In this document: one piece after another, positions 53,885-64,000 of the stretch | How positions within the stretch are numbered: position 1 is the first letter of the stretch | Layout: every line of letters starts with the position of its first letter | Source of the DNA: Rhodococcus sp. KBS0724 | GTDB taxonomy: Bacteria; Actinomycetota; Actinomycetes; Mycobacteriales; Mycobacteriaceae | Length of the DNA: 64,000 nucleotides | Assembly: GCF_005938745.2 (NCBI RefSeq) | Contig: NZ_VCBX02000001.1 | Span: forward strand, 4,230,501 to 4,294,500 | Direction: 5' to 3' | Notes under the pieces: generated by a model | What the model saw: only the letters and a program-made list of their open reading frames with translations | What the model was told of the DNA's origin: nothing | Databases searched by the model: none | Made by a program: the position numbers and the translations under genes

Positions 53885-55114
53885 CTATCGAGCGTGCCAG
53901 GAGTCCTCGAGCATCCGCGGCTTGCAGGCCTGATAGGCGCCGACCAGCACCACGACGACAGCAACGACGAGCAATCCGAAGGGCGCCGCATAGCCGTCCG
54001 TCGCGTCGTGAAACACGCCGAACAGCAACGGTCCAAGGCAGGCCACCGTGTAACCGATGCCCTGAGTGAAGCCGGACAACGCCGATGATCCGACGTGCGA
54101 ACGCGTACGGAGGTTGATCAGTGTCAGCGCCATCGGGAAGGTGCTCGGACCAAGGCCCAGGACAACCACCCAGACGATCGGTGCGGCCATCGGCGCAAAG
54201 TACAGGCCGGCAAAGCCGATGAGATAACAAGCAGCACACGCGATCACTACGGGGAACGGATTGGCGATCCGGGCGCAGAGCGTCGGCGCACCGAAGGCCG
54301 AGACCAGACCCATCACCGAGAAAACACCGACCATGGTTCCACCGAAGGCATCACTGGCGCCGGCGTCGCCGAGGATCGACGGGATCCACGTGAACATCGA
54401 GTAGGTGATCAGCGACGTCATACCGAACATGCCTGCCATCCCCCAGGCAACGGGTGAACGCCACACCTGACCGCGGCGACTCGCGTCGGCGACCGGTGCC
54501 ACAACCGTTTCTGCGTCGGCGTTGCGCGAGCGTGCCAGAGTGATCAACCACGGAACGGCGGCGGCAAATCCGAAGGCAGCCCACCATCCGATGGAGAATC
54601 TCCATCCGAAGGCGTCGGCCACGGGAACCGCGACAAAGGCCGGAACGATGGTGCCGATCTGCACGGCCACGATGTAGACCGAACTCATGGTGGCAAGGCG
54701 ATCGGAGAAGTACCGCTTGACCAACGGTGGGATCACGACGTTGCCGATACCCATACCCGCCAGCGCGAGAGCCGACAGGGCCAGCAACGACCAGGTTTGA
54801 GACATCATGGCGCGCAACAGCATTCCGACCGCCGCCATGATCATGGCAATCAACGCGGTACGTTCGAGACCGAGCCGCTTCGCCAGGGCCGGCGTGATGA
54901 GACCGAAGGCGGCGAACATAGCCGTCGGCACCATCCCGAAGACGCCGACCACAGAACCGGAAAAACCGAACTCGTCCTGGATCTGCGATGCGAGCGGAGA
55001 GAACGACGTCACCGCAAGGCGAAGTACGAGCGCAGACATGGCAATGGCAGCGAAGACGAGCACACGGCCTTTGACGAGCGAGCGGGGTTCTGTTCTCTCC
55101 AGTTGAGCAGTCAC
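53885..55114 (-). CDS. MFS transporter, CynX/NimT family
   Basis: 409 aa from GTG, 12 predicted TM helices. Related to cyanate transporter CynX and nitroimidazole transporter NimT; substrate unknown. A good promoter (TTGTGT-18-TATGAT) ends 6 nt before the GTG, so the mRNA is probably leaderless and the longer frame is excluded. Divergent from a GntR/FadR regulator that likely controls it. Confidence 0.88.
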   Translation of the reverse strand: MTAQLERTEPRSLVKGRVLVFAAIAMSALVLRLAVTSFSPLASQIQDEFGFSGSVVGVFGMVPTAMFAAFGLITPALAKRLGLERTALIAMIMAAVGMLLRAMMSQTWSLLALSALALAGMGIGNVVIPPLVKRYFSDRLATMSSVYIVAVQIGTIVPAFVAVPVADAFGWRFSIGWWAAFGFAAAVPWLITLARSRNADAETVVAPVADASRRGQVWRSPVAWGMAGMFGMTSLITYSMFTWIPSILGDAGASDAFGGTMVGVFSVMGLVSAFGAPTLCARIANPFPVVIACAACYLIGFAGLYFAPMAAPIVWVVVLGLGPSTFPMALTLINLRTRSHVGSSALSGFTQGIGYTVACLGPLLFGVFHDATDGYAAPFGLLVVAVVVVLVGAYQACKPRMLEDSWHAR

Positions 55115-55120
55115 CGAGAA

Positions 55121-55150
55121 ATCATAGGATGACCGGACGAAATGACACAA
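55121..55150 (-). promoter_or_regulatory. Promoter of the CynX-type transporter (leaderless)
   Basis: -35 TTGTGT (55145-55150), 18-bp spacer, -10 TATGAT (55121-55126) on the minus strand, with the GTG start codon 6 nt further on, where transcription should begin. Confidence 0.7.
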
Positions 55151-55205
55151 GGGAGATAATCTAGCGTCACCACCGCTCAGTCACCCGGAAACCGAGGAAC
55201 ACCAC

Positions 55206-55871
55206 GTGCAACCCGTTCGACGCGCCAGCCTCATCTCACAGGTCACCGAACAACTCCGCGACGAAATACGGAGCGGAACGTGGCCCGTCGGAACGAGGAT
55301 CCCCACCGAACCCGAACTGACGGAACTGACGGGCACCGGGCGCAACACCGTGCGCGAGGCCGTGCAGGCACTGGTCCACGCGGGCATGCTCGAGCGCCGA
55401 CAAGGCTCGGGAACCTACGTTGTCGCACTCTCCGATCTGGGAAGCACCCTCGGCAACTACTTCGCCGGAGCGCACGAGCGCGACGTACTCGAACTCCGGC
55501 GAGCACTCGATATCACCGCGGCGACGCTAGCGGCCGCCCGGCGCACAGACGACGACGTCGCCGAGCTGACACGCCTGCTCGCGGTCCGGGCAGCCACCTG
55601 GGAGGGTCACGACACCACAGCGGCCGCCGTCGCCGACGCGGCACTACACCGCGCGATTGTCGCGGCCAGCCACAATGTGGTGTACCTGGAGTTCTACGAC
55701 TCCCTGCTTCCCGTCATCGAATCAACGATCCATCAGCACATCGACGCCACCGGAGAGGGATTCCACAGCCGGCACCAAAACCTCGTGGCGGCGGTCATCG
55801 CTGGCGACGCTCGGGCCGCCTCGGATGCAGCGCGCGATCTTTTCGAAGGCCTGGTCGCCGACTTCGGCTGA
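55206..55871 (+). CDS. FadR/GntR-family regulator (FCD domain)
   Basis: 221 aa. Winged helix QVTEQLRDEIRSGTWPVGTRIPTEPELTELTGTGRNTVREAVQALVHAG (shown in parts: SGTWPVGTRIPTEPEL, GRNTVREAVQAL) and a helical FCD effector domain with DAALHRAIVAAS and RHQNLVAAVIAGD. GTG start with GAGGAAC upstream. Divergent from the CynX-type transporter, its likely target. Confidence 0.88.
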   Translation: MQPVRRASLISQVTEQLRDEIRSGTWPVGTRIPTEPELTELTGTGRNTVREAVQALVHAGMLERRQGSGTYVVALSDLGSTLGNYFAGAHERDVLELRRALDITAATLAAARRTDDDVAELTRLLAVRAATWEGHDTTAAAVADAALHRAIVAASHNVVYLEFYDSLLPVIESTIHQHIDATGEGFHSRHQNLVAAVIAGDARAASDAARDLFEGLVADFG

Positions 55872-55872
55872 G

Positions 55873-55900
55873 CTCGAGCTAGAGAACTCGAGCTAGAGAA
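55873..55900. repeat. 14-bp perfect tandem duplication between two convergent stops
   Basis: CTCGAGCTAGAGAA twice (55873-55886, 55887-55900). The second copy contains the minus-strand TAG stop at 55893-55895; the plus-strand TGA (55869-55871) is two bases before the first. Confidence 0.88.
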
Positions 55901-56747
55901 GCAACCGGACGATATCGGAGGTGCGGGCCAGACCGGGAAACGCGTCCGCCGTCGACCGGGGGTGCAGCACATGAACGGCCAAGCGGAACATCACGGCGCG
56001 AAGCAGCATCTGCGGCCACTCCGGCAGATCCTCCCACCGACCCACCAGAGCCTCGTCGGCGCCGCCCCACGATATGGCGTCGACAACCGCAACAGCTGCG
56101 GCCCAGGCCGCCGGTCGCCAGTACGGCGTGATGTCGGTGATTCCGGGCGCCATGCTGCCCGAGAACAGAACGGTGCCGAACAGGTCACCGTGCACCAATT
56201 GGTCGGGACTCTGAACCGGTTTACGGAGCGTGGCAAGGCCCGCGATCAGTTCGAGGCTCTTCCGTCCATCGGGTGTCGGCGACTCGAGCTGCTCGACGCC
56301 CTTCGCAATTCTCAGCGGAACCGTTTCCCAGGCCGCGCGGTCGGCGGCGACAAACACGTCGACCTCGGCCCACGGCGGGACAGGCGGCTGGGCGAGGAAC
56401 CGTGGACGCTCCAGCGACGCCGTAGCGGCGTGGAGCCGGCACGACATGGAGACAACCTCGTCGTGCCGTGGTTCAGGCGTTCCGACGATGAAAGTGTCTG
56501 CACGCCAGCCCGATACGACGTATCGACCGTCAGTGGAACGGACCGGACGGGCCAGACGCACCCCGTCGACTTCGAGATTCTCACGCACTTTTGCCGACCA
56601 GGCCGCGCGCGCATGATCCGCGACAGCAGAGAGGACGACGTCTCCACACAGCCAACCGCCGTCCCAATCCGCACCGAGTGGGATGGGCTCAACTTCGCGG
56701 AGGCCGAAGGTGGAGCACACGTGCTGGGGAGGTTGGCCTGTGCTCAC
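55893..56747 (-). CDS. TIGR02569 family protein (Rv3205c-like)
   Basis: 284 aa from GTG 56747 (MSTGQPPQHVCSTFGL). Conserved segments WDGGWLCGDVVLS, RPVRSTDGRYVVSGWRADTF, GTPEPRHDEVV and QLVHGDLFGTVLF; the last resembles the HGD loop of aminoglycoside-phosphotransferase-like kinases, but a complete kinase set is not obvious. Function unknown. 47 bp after moeZ. The longer frame to 56834 is unlikely. Confidence 0.82.
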   Translation of the reverse strand: MSTGQPPQHVCSTFGLREVEPIPLGADWDGGWLCGDVVLSAVADHARAAWSAKVRENLEVDGVRLARPVRSTDGRYVVSGWRADTFIVGTPEPRHDEVVSMSCRLHAATASLERPRFLAQPPVPPWAEVDVFVAADRAAWETVPLRIAKGVEQLESPTPDGRKSLELIAGLATLRKPVQSPDQLVHGDLFGTVLFSGSMAPGITDITPYWRPAAWAAAVAVVDAISWGGADEALVGRWEDLPEWPQMLLRAVMFRLAVHVLHPRSTADAFPGLARTSDIVRLLL

Positions 56748-56794
56748 CACCCCAACGCTACCGGTGCGAACCCGGTACGCGGCGCAAGGCACGC

Positions 56795-60136
<3,342 letters not shown>

Positions 60137-60150
60137 CACGTTCGACGAAA

Positions 60151-60186
60151 AAAGGCGGGCAGTCTCATCCGAGACTGCCCGCCTTT
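60151..60186. terminator. Bidirectional terminator between tetR and DUF3107 gene
   Basis: 16-bp perfect inverted repeat AAAGGCGGGCAGTCTC (60151-60166), ATCC loop, complement 60171-60186, with A and T runs on the two sides. Serves both convergent genes. Confidence 0.93.
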
Positions 60187-60203
60187 TTCATTTACCTAAC
60201 GCA

Positions 60204-60434
60204 TCAGACGGTAGGCGCAAACCCAACCTTGCGGATATCGGACGGACCGATCTCCACGTATGCAACGCGGCTCGCCTGCACCAGGAACTTGCGGCCCTTG
60301 TCGTCGACGAGCGAAAGAACGGGCTCGCCGCCACCGAGGACGCCTGAGACCAATGCCTCAACCTCGTCCGGGGTCTGTTCGCTGTTGACGATGAGCTCAC
60401 GCGGGCTGTCGATTACACCGATCTTGACCTCCAC
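60204..60434 (-). CDS. DUF3107 small protein (TB9.4-like)
   Basis: 76 aa from GTG (MEVKIGVIDSPRELIV) with GGAGG 6 nt upstream; the TTG at 60440 touches the SD and is rejected. Conserved VAYVEIGPSDIRKVGF. Rv3208A-like actinobacterial protein without assigned function. Confidence 0.88.
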   Translation of the reverse strand: MEVKIGVIDSPRELIVNSEQTPDEVEALVSGVLGGGEPVLSLVDDKGRKFLVQASRVAYVEIGPSDIRKVGFAPTV

Positions 60435-60539
60435 GGTCAACCTCCGAACTGTTCGTGAAATACATCAGCTGTCCTGGCCAGGCTAGTGCAGCATCACTCC
60501 CACATGCTCGCTGCCGCTCTGTGCCGATAGCGAACAGGC

Positions 60540-61235
60540 TCAGACCAGTCCGAGCGTGGCCATCCGCTCGGCATGCTTTTCCTGCATACCGTCGAACAAC
60601 GCGACCACGCCATTGAGATCACCCGAGGCGGAAATCACCAGGTCGGTGAGATCGTCGCGCTGTGCGAGAACAAACTGCGCCTGGGTGATCGCCTCACCGA
60701 GCAGTCGGCGTCCCCACAGCATGAGACGGTCCTTGACGCGGCTACTCGCCTCCACTGCGGCCTTCACTTCGAGGACCACGAATTCGGAATGTCCGGTCTG
60801 GGAGAGAACGTCCTCGACGATCTCGGCCACGTCCTCCGGCAACGAGTGACCGATTTCCCGATAGAAGTCGGCAGCAATTCCGTCGCCGACGTACGCCTTC
60901 ACGAGGGATTCCATCCACGTCGACGGGGTGGTCGACGCGTGGTAGTTGTCCAGTGCTCGAACGAAGGGATCCATGACCGCAAAAATCTCGTGCCCACGTT
61001 CCGTCAGAGCTGTACTCAACGTCTCGAAGTGCGCCATCTCGGCCGCTGCCATGCTGGCAAATGCAACCTTCCCATGCAGGTCAGGTGCCATCTGCGCGTC
61101 TTCGGACAAGCGATAGAACGCTGATATCTCGCCGTACGCGAGTACCGCGAACAAATCGATCACGCCGGGATGGTCGGAAGGCACCCGGCCGGCGGTTCCA
61201 GTGTCAGTCGAAGCATCAAGATCGTGTGCGCCCAT
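60540..61235 (-). CDS. Ferritin-like fold protein (Rv3210c-like)
   Basis: 231 aa from ATG 61235 (GTG 61256 is also possible). Four-helix-bundle pattern with carboxylate/His pairs: AYGEISAFYRL, AAAEMAHFETL, TYVGDG-like AYVGDGIAADFYREI and TGHSEFVVLEV. This resembles the MiaE/ferritin-like family of di-iron tRNA hydroxylases, though only some ligands are certain. Conserved beside rhlE in actinobacteria, hinting at an RNA-related job. Confidence 0.82.
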   Translation of the reverse strand: MGAHDLDASTDTGTAGRVPSDHPGVIDLFAVLAYGEISAFYRLSEDAQMAPDLHGKVAFASMAAAEMAHFETLSTALTERGHEIFAVMDPFVRALDNYHASTTPSTWMESLVKAYVGDGIAADFYREIGHSLPEDVAEIVEDVLSQTGHSEFVVLEVKAAVEASSRVKDRLMLWGRRLLGEAITQAQFVLAQRDDLTDLVISASGDLNGVVALFDGMQEKHAERMATLGLV

Positions 61236-61664
61236 GCCTACGAACTCTAGTGCCACATCCCCGCTCGGTCCCCTCGATCACCCCATGTCGACAGGGGTGA
61301 TCTAGGCCATGCTTTGCTGGGAATTGCCCGGTTACCGTTACAATGGTTTCGGGAGTCCGCTTAGTTTCCCCCGCCCGTTCATTCAGCGGGGATGATCTAG
61401 TACTCACGGACCCCACAGATAATGTGCGCGCACCTGCATCGAAGGTTGTTGCCCGCTTCGCCGAGATTTCACGGACGGCATCAGAACATCGGTCCGCGAA
61501 ACCCCAGTGCTGAGGCGTAGGCAAGGCCGACGAACAAGAGGGCATCGACTTCGGCCGATTTACGGCCAGGCCCCTTACCTTGTGCGTGCGTACCGCAACG
61601 AGGAAAGGCTAGTCCCCTGAGCAAGATCACGATCGACCACGAAGACGAAGCAACAGAAAACACC
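61236..61664. other. Long intergenic region upstream of rhlE
   Basis: About 430 bp with no convincing gene. A TACAAT hexamer at 61339-61344 with TTGCTG at 61314-61319 (19-bp spacing) is a possible promoter, which would leave a leader of about 300 nt for the helicase mRNA. AGGAAAGG at 61601-61608 is a strong SD placed well before the GTG start of the helicase. Confidence 0.45.
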
Positions 61665-63254
61665 GTGTCAGTCCAGCTCGACGACACCCATGTACCCCCG
61701 ACGTTTGCCGAACTCGGTGTCCGCGACGAAATCGTCCGCGCGCTGAACGAGATCGGCATCGAACGCACTTTTGCCATCCAGGAACTCACACTTCCGTTGG
61801 CTCTCGCCGGCGACGACCTCATCGGTCAGGCCCGCACCGGAATGGGCAAGACCTTCGGTTTCGGCGTCCCGCTGCTGCACCGCATCGCCACTGCCTCCAA
61901 TGGCACCGCTGCCCTCGACGGCACGCCCCGCGCCTTGATCATCGTCCCGACCCGCGAACTGTGCATCCAGGTTGCTCGCGACCTCGAGAACGCCAGTAAG
62001 TACCTCCGCGTCGGAGATCGCGGTCTCCAGGTTCTGCCCATCTACGGCGGCCGTCCCTACGAAGCTCAGATCGCGGCACTCCAGAAGGGCGTCGACGTTG
62101 TTGTCGGCACCCCGGGCCGCCTGCTCGACCTCGCGAACCAGTCGCACCTGATTCTCGGCAAGGTCGGCGTTCTCGTCCTCGACGAAGCCGACGAAATGCT
62201 CGACCTCGGCTTCCTGCCCGACATCGAACGCCTCATGGGCATGGTCCCCGACAAGCGTCAGACGATGCTGTTCTCCGCGACCATGCCTGGCCCGATCATC
62301 ACCCTGGCGCGCACCTTCCTGACGCAGCCGACGCACATCCGTGCCGAGGAAGCCGAATCGTCCGCCGTGCACGATCGCACGAGCCAGCACATCTACCGTG
62401 CACACGCACTCGACAAGGCCGAGATGGTCGCCCGCGTGCTGCAGGCCGAAGGTCGCGGCGCAACCATGATCTTCACCCGCACCAAACGCACCGCCCAGAA
62501 AGTCGCCGACGATCTCGCCGAGCGCGGCTTCTCCGTCGGCGCCGTCCACGGTGACCTCGGACAGATCGCCCGCGAGAAGGCTCTGAAGGGCTTCCGCAAC
62601 GGCAAGGTCGACGTTCTGGTCGCCACCGACGTCGCTGCTCGCGGTATCGACATCGACGACGTCACCCACGTCATCAACTACCAGTGCCCTGAAGACGAGA
62701 AGACGTACGTCCACCGCATCGGCCGCACCGGCCGCGCCGGACGCACCGGCATTGCCGTCACGCTGGTCGACTGGGACGACATCCCTCGCTGGCAGCTCAT
62801 CGACAAGGCACTGAGCCTCGGAATGCCCGACCCGGTCGAGACGTACTCGAGCTCTCCGCACCTGTACGAAGAGTTGTCCATCCCGGCCGACGCCAAGGGG
62901 ACCATCCGCAAGGCTGCGCCGGAGAAGGCACAAGCCGCACCCGAAAAGGCGAACGCGGAAAAGAAGGCTGCTGCCGACTCCGACGGCACCGAAGAGAAGG
63001 CCGCTCCTCGCCGCAACCGGACCCGTCGCCGTACCCGGGCGGGCAGCGAGTCAGCTGACGCAACTCAGACCACAGCAGCTCAGACCACAGCAGCTCAGAC
63101 CACAGCAGCTCAGACCACAGCAGCACCTACTGCGGATGCTGCTGCACCTGCCGACGATGCTGCCGCGTCAGCCGACTCCGACGCCGCATCCAAGCCGCGC
63201 CGCCGCCGTCGTCGTCGCCCGGCGCAAGCCGTTGCGGCAGCCGCAGCAGAGTAA
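61665..63254 (+). CDS. rhlE: DEAD-box RNA helicase RhlE
   Basis: 529 aa. Q motif FAELGV...FAIQELTLP, motif I QARTGMGKT, Ia PTRELC, II DEAD (VLDEADEML), III SAT, V ATDVAARGIDID, VI HRIGRTGRAG. The C-terminal 130 residues are low-complexity: Ala/Lys/Glu, then basic RRNRTRRRTR, an AQTTA repeat, and RRRRRRR-like RNA-binding tail. GTG 61665 lacks an SD; an in-frame CTG at 61617 lies 8 nt after AGGAAAGG and would add 16 residues (LSKITIDHEDEATENT). Confidence 0.92.
   Translation: MSVQLDDTHVPPTFAELGVRDEIVRALNEIGIERTFAIQELTLPLALAGDDLIGQARTGMGKTFGFGVPLLHRIATASNGTAALDGTPRALIIVPTRELCIQVARDLENASKYLRVGDRGLQVLPIYGGRPYEAQIAALQKGVDVVVGTPGRLLDLANQSHLILGKVGVLVLDEADEMLDLGFLPDIERLMGMVPDKRQTMLFSATMPGPIITLARTFLTQPTHIRAEEAESSAVHDRTSQHIYRAHALDKAEMVARVLQAEGRGATMIFTRTKRTAQKVADDLAERGFSVGAVHGDLGQIAREKALKGFRNGKVDVLVATDVAARGIDIDDVTHVINYQCPEDEKTYVHRIGRTGRAGRTGIAVTLVDWDDIPRWQLIDKALSLGMPDPVETYSSSPHLYEELSIPADAKGTIRKAAPEKAQAAPEKANAEKKAAADSDGTEEKAAPRRNRTRRRTRAGSESADATQTTAAQTTAAQTTAAQTTAAPTADAAAPADDAAASADSDAASKPRRRRRRRPAQAVAAAAAE
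63063..63122 (+). repeat. 15-bp coding tandem repeat x4 (AQTTA) in rhlE
   Basis: Four almost identical 15-mers (RCTCAGACCACAGCA; first copy differs at its first base) encode QTTA-A units in the disordered tail of the helicase. A likely slippage hotspot. Confidence 0.92.
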
Positions 63255-63263
63255 GCTCCCCAT

Positions 63264-64000
63264 GTGCTGGCACCTGAACGGCGTACTCGCTCTGATGTAA
63301 TCGCGGCGCTCGGTATCGCGCTGGCCGTGATCGTGGCGGTGACCGTGGTGTGGTTGCGCAGTGATGCGCGCGGAACCACCTCGGTCACCGCTGACACGAC
63401 TCTCCCGCCGTTGACGACGTCCGTGGCTCTTCCGGACGTCTTGCGTGAAGTGTGGGCGTTCCCGAGCGCGGACTCCACGGCTCCGATCGCCGTGGGCAAC
63501 GCGGCAGTCACAGCGGACGGCTCAGACGTGGTCGGGCGCGACCCGGCTACCGGGGACGAAGTGTGGCGCTACTCGCGCAACTATCCGCTGTGCGGAGCTA
63601 TCGGATCCTGGGATCGAGTCGTCGCGGTGTACCAGGACAATCGTGGGTGCTCACAGGTCACCTCTCTGGTTGCCGACACCGGAGCGCGTAAAGACCAGCG
63701 CAACAGCGACGCCGACCCGTCGGTGACGCTGTCCGCCGACGGCACCTATGTCATCTCACTCGGCGACACCCGCATGGAACTGTGGCGCTCCGATCTGGTG
63801 CGCACACTCGAGTACGGCCGCGTCGACGCCCCGGTCAATCCCAACAAGCAGCCGCACGCCGGGTGCGAATTACTCAGTGCCGCTTCCAGTTCCAGCCGTG
63901 TATCCGTCCTCCAGAAATGCGAGGGCGACGCGTCGAACCGCCTGACGATCATCAATCCCGCACCGAAGGACGCACAGGAACCGCAGGAATACGGCACCGT
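63264..64000 (+). CDS. Membrane-anchored PQQ-like beta-propeller protein (5' part; Rv3212-like)
   Basis: About 245 codons visible, open at the window end. GTG start (MLAPERRTRSDVIAALG), one TM (ALGIALAVIVAVTVVWL, about residues 15-31), then an extracytoplasmic domain with PQQ-type repeats (VGRDPATGDEVWRYSRNY) and paired cysteines (PLCGAI, RGCSQV, HAGCEL, LQKCEG). Follows rhlE by 9 bp, as Rv3212 follows Rv3211. Function unknown. Confidence 0.82.
   Translation, partial: MLAPERRTRSDVIAALGIALAVIVAVTVVWLRSDARGTTSVTADTTLPPLTTSVALPDVLREVWAFPSADSTAPIAVGNAAVTADGSDVVGRDPATGDEVWRYSRNYPLCGAIGSWDRVVAVYQDNRGCSQVTSLVADTGARKDQRNSDADPSVTLSADGTYVISLGDTRMELWRSDLVRTLEYGRVDAPVNPNKQPHAGCELLSAASSSSRVSVLQKCEGDASNRLTIINPAPKDAQEPQEYGT

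Noticed and set aside
61668..62933. 421-codon minus-strand open frame inside rhlE
   Set aside because: Exactly antisense to a DEAD-box gene with all motifs; translation is Val/Asp/Gly-rich shadow sequence.

Overview
This window is a high-GC actinobacterial chromosome segment, most likely Rhodococcus (erythropolis/qingshengii-like). The evidence is protein similarity recalled from memory and gene order. Several blocks follow the Mycobacterium tuberculosis order closely: prfB-mscS-like-ftsE-ftsX-smpB (Rv3105c-Rv3100c), hisN and a fadE24/fadE23 pair (Rv3137-Rv3140), and an almost unbroken run from UPF0182 to the PQQ-like protein (Rv3193c-Rv3212). A nitrate/nitrite assimilation block (compare Rv0252-Rv0261) sits inside that last run. 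No rRNA, CRISPR array, insertion sequence or prophage was seen; the only RNA gene is an initiator tRNA.

Layout. 1-4713 (minus): smpB (cut by the window edge), ftsX, ftsE, a small Pro/Thr-rich membrane protein, an MscS-like channel and prfB. 4824-7830 (plus): beta-carbonic anhydrase, hisN and a Tat-exported multicopper oxidase. 7824-9586 (minus): a NarL-type two-component pair. 9689-14049 (plus): two acyl-CoA dehydrogenases and an acyl-CoA synthetase. 14068-21283: an accessory-looking catabolic cluster in which an amidohydrolase, a 2OG-Fe(II) oxygenase and a solute-binding lipoprotein diverge from an ABC ATPase, a permease, a second 2OG-Fe(II) oxygenase and a GntR regulator. 21305-22503: terminator, initiator tRNA, a CRP-like site, a structured leader and an Rpf-like transglycosylase.

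22538-44729: UPF0182, PPA1309 family, Lon-like PDZ protease, Zincin_2, an orphan cyclodehydratase-like protein, ABC1 kinase, whiB7 with its regulatory leader, uvrD2, glutaredoxin, NudC-like hydrolase, K+ channel, DoxX-like, adnB, adnA, alpha/beta hydrolase and an alkyltransferase-like protein. 44744-53766: a fused mobA-moeA, then on the minus strand narK, nirB, nirD, nnaR (HemD plus winged helix), a CbiX-type chelatase and two unknown envelope genes. These fit together: nitrate/nitrite import, nitrite reduction by siroheme NirBD, siroheme supply, and molybdenum cofactor for a nitrate reductase outside the window. 53885-64000: CynX-type MFS with divergent FadR-like regulator, TIGR02569, moeZ, DUF3152 protease, TetR, DUF3107, ferritin-like protein, RhlE helicase and the start of a PQQ-like protein.

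Most notable non-gene signals: (i) the whiB7 leader, with an AT-rich element plus promoter, a 37-codon uORF with a strong Shine-Dalgarno and an attenuator-like hairpin; (ii) short perfect or near-perfect tandem duplications of 13-17 bp sitting on or beside stop codons at no fewer than seven gene ends; (iii) the rpf upstream region with a CRP-like palindrome and a nested, mutually exclusive stem-loop leader; (iv) ACATGCA repeats in the divergent promoter of the catabolic cluster. Most other long open frames are antisense or out-of-frame shadows of these genes and are not listed.
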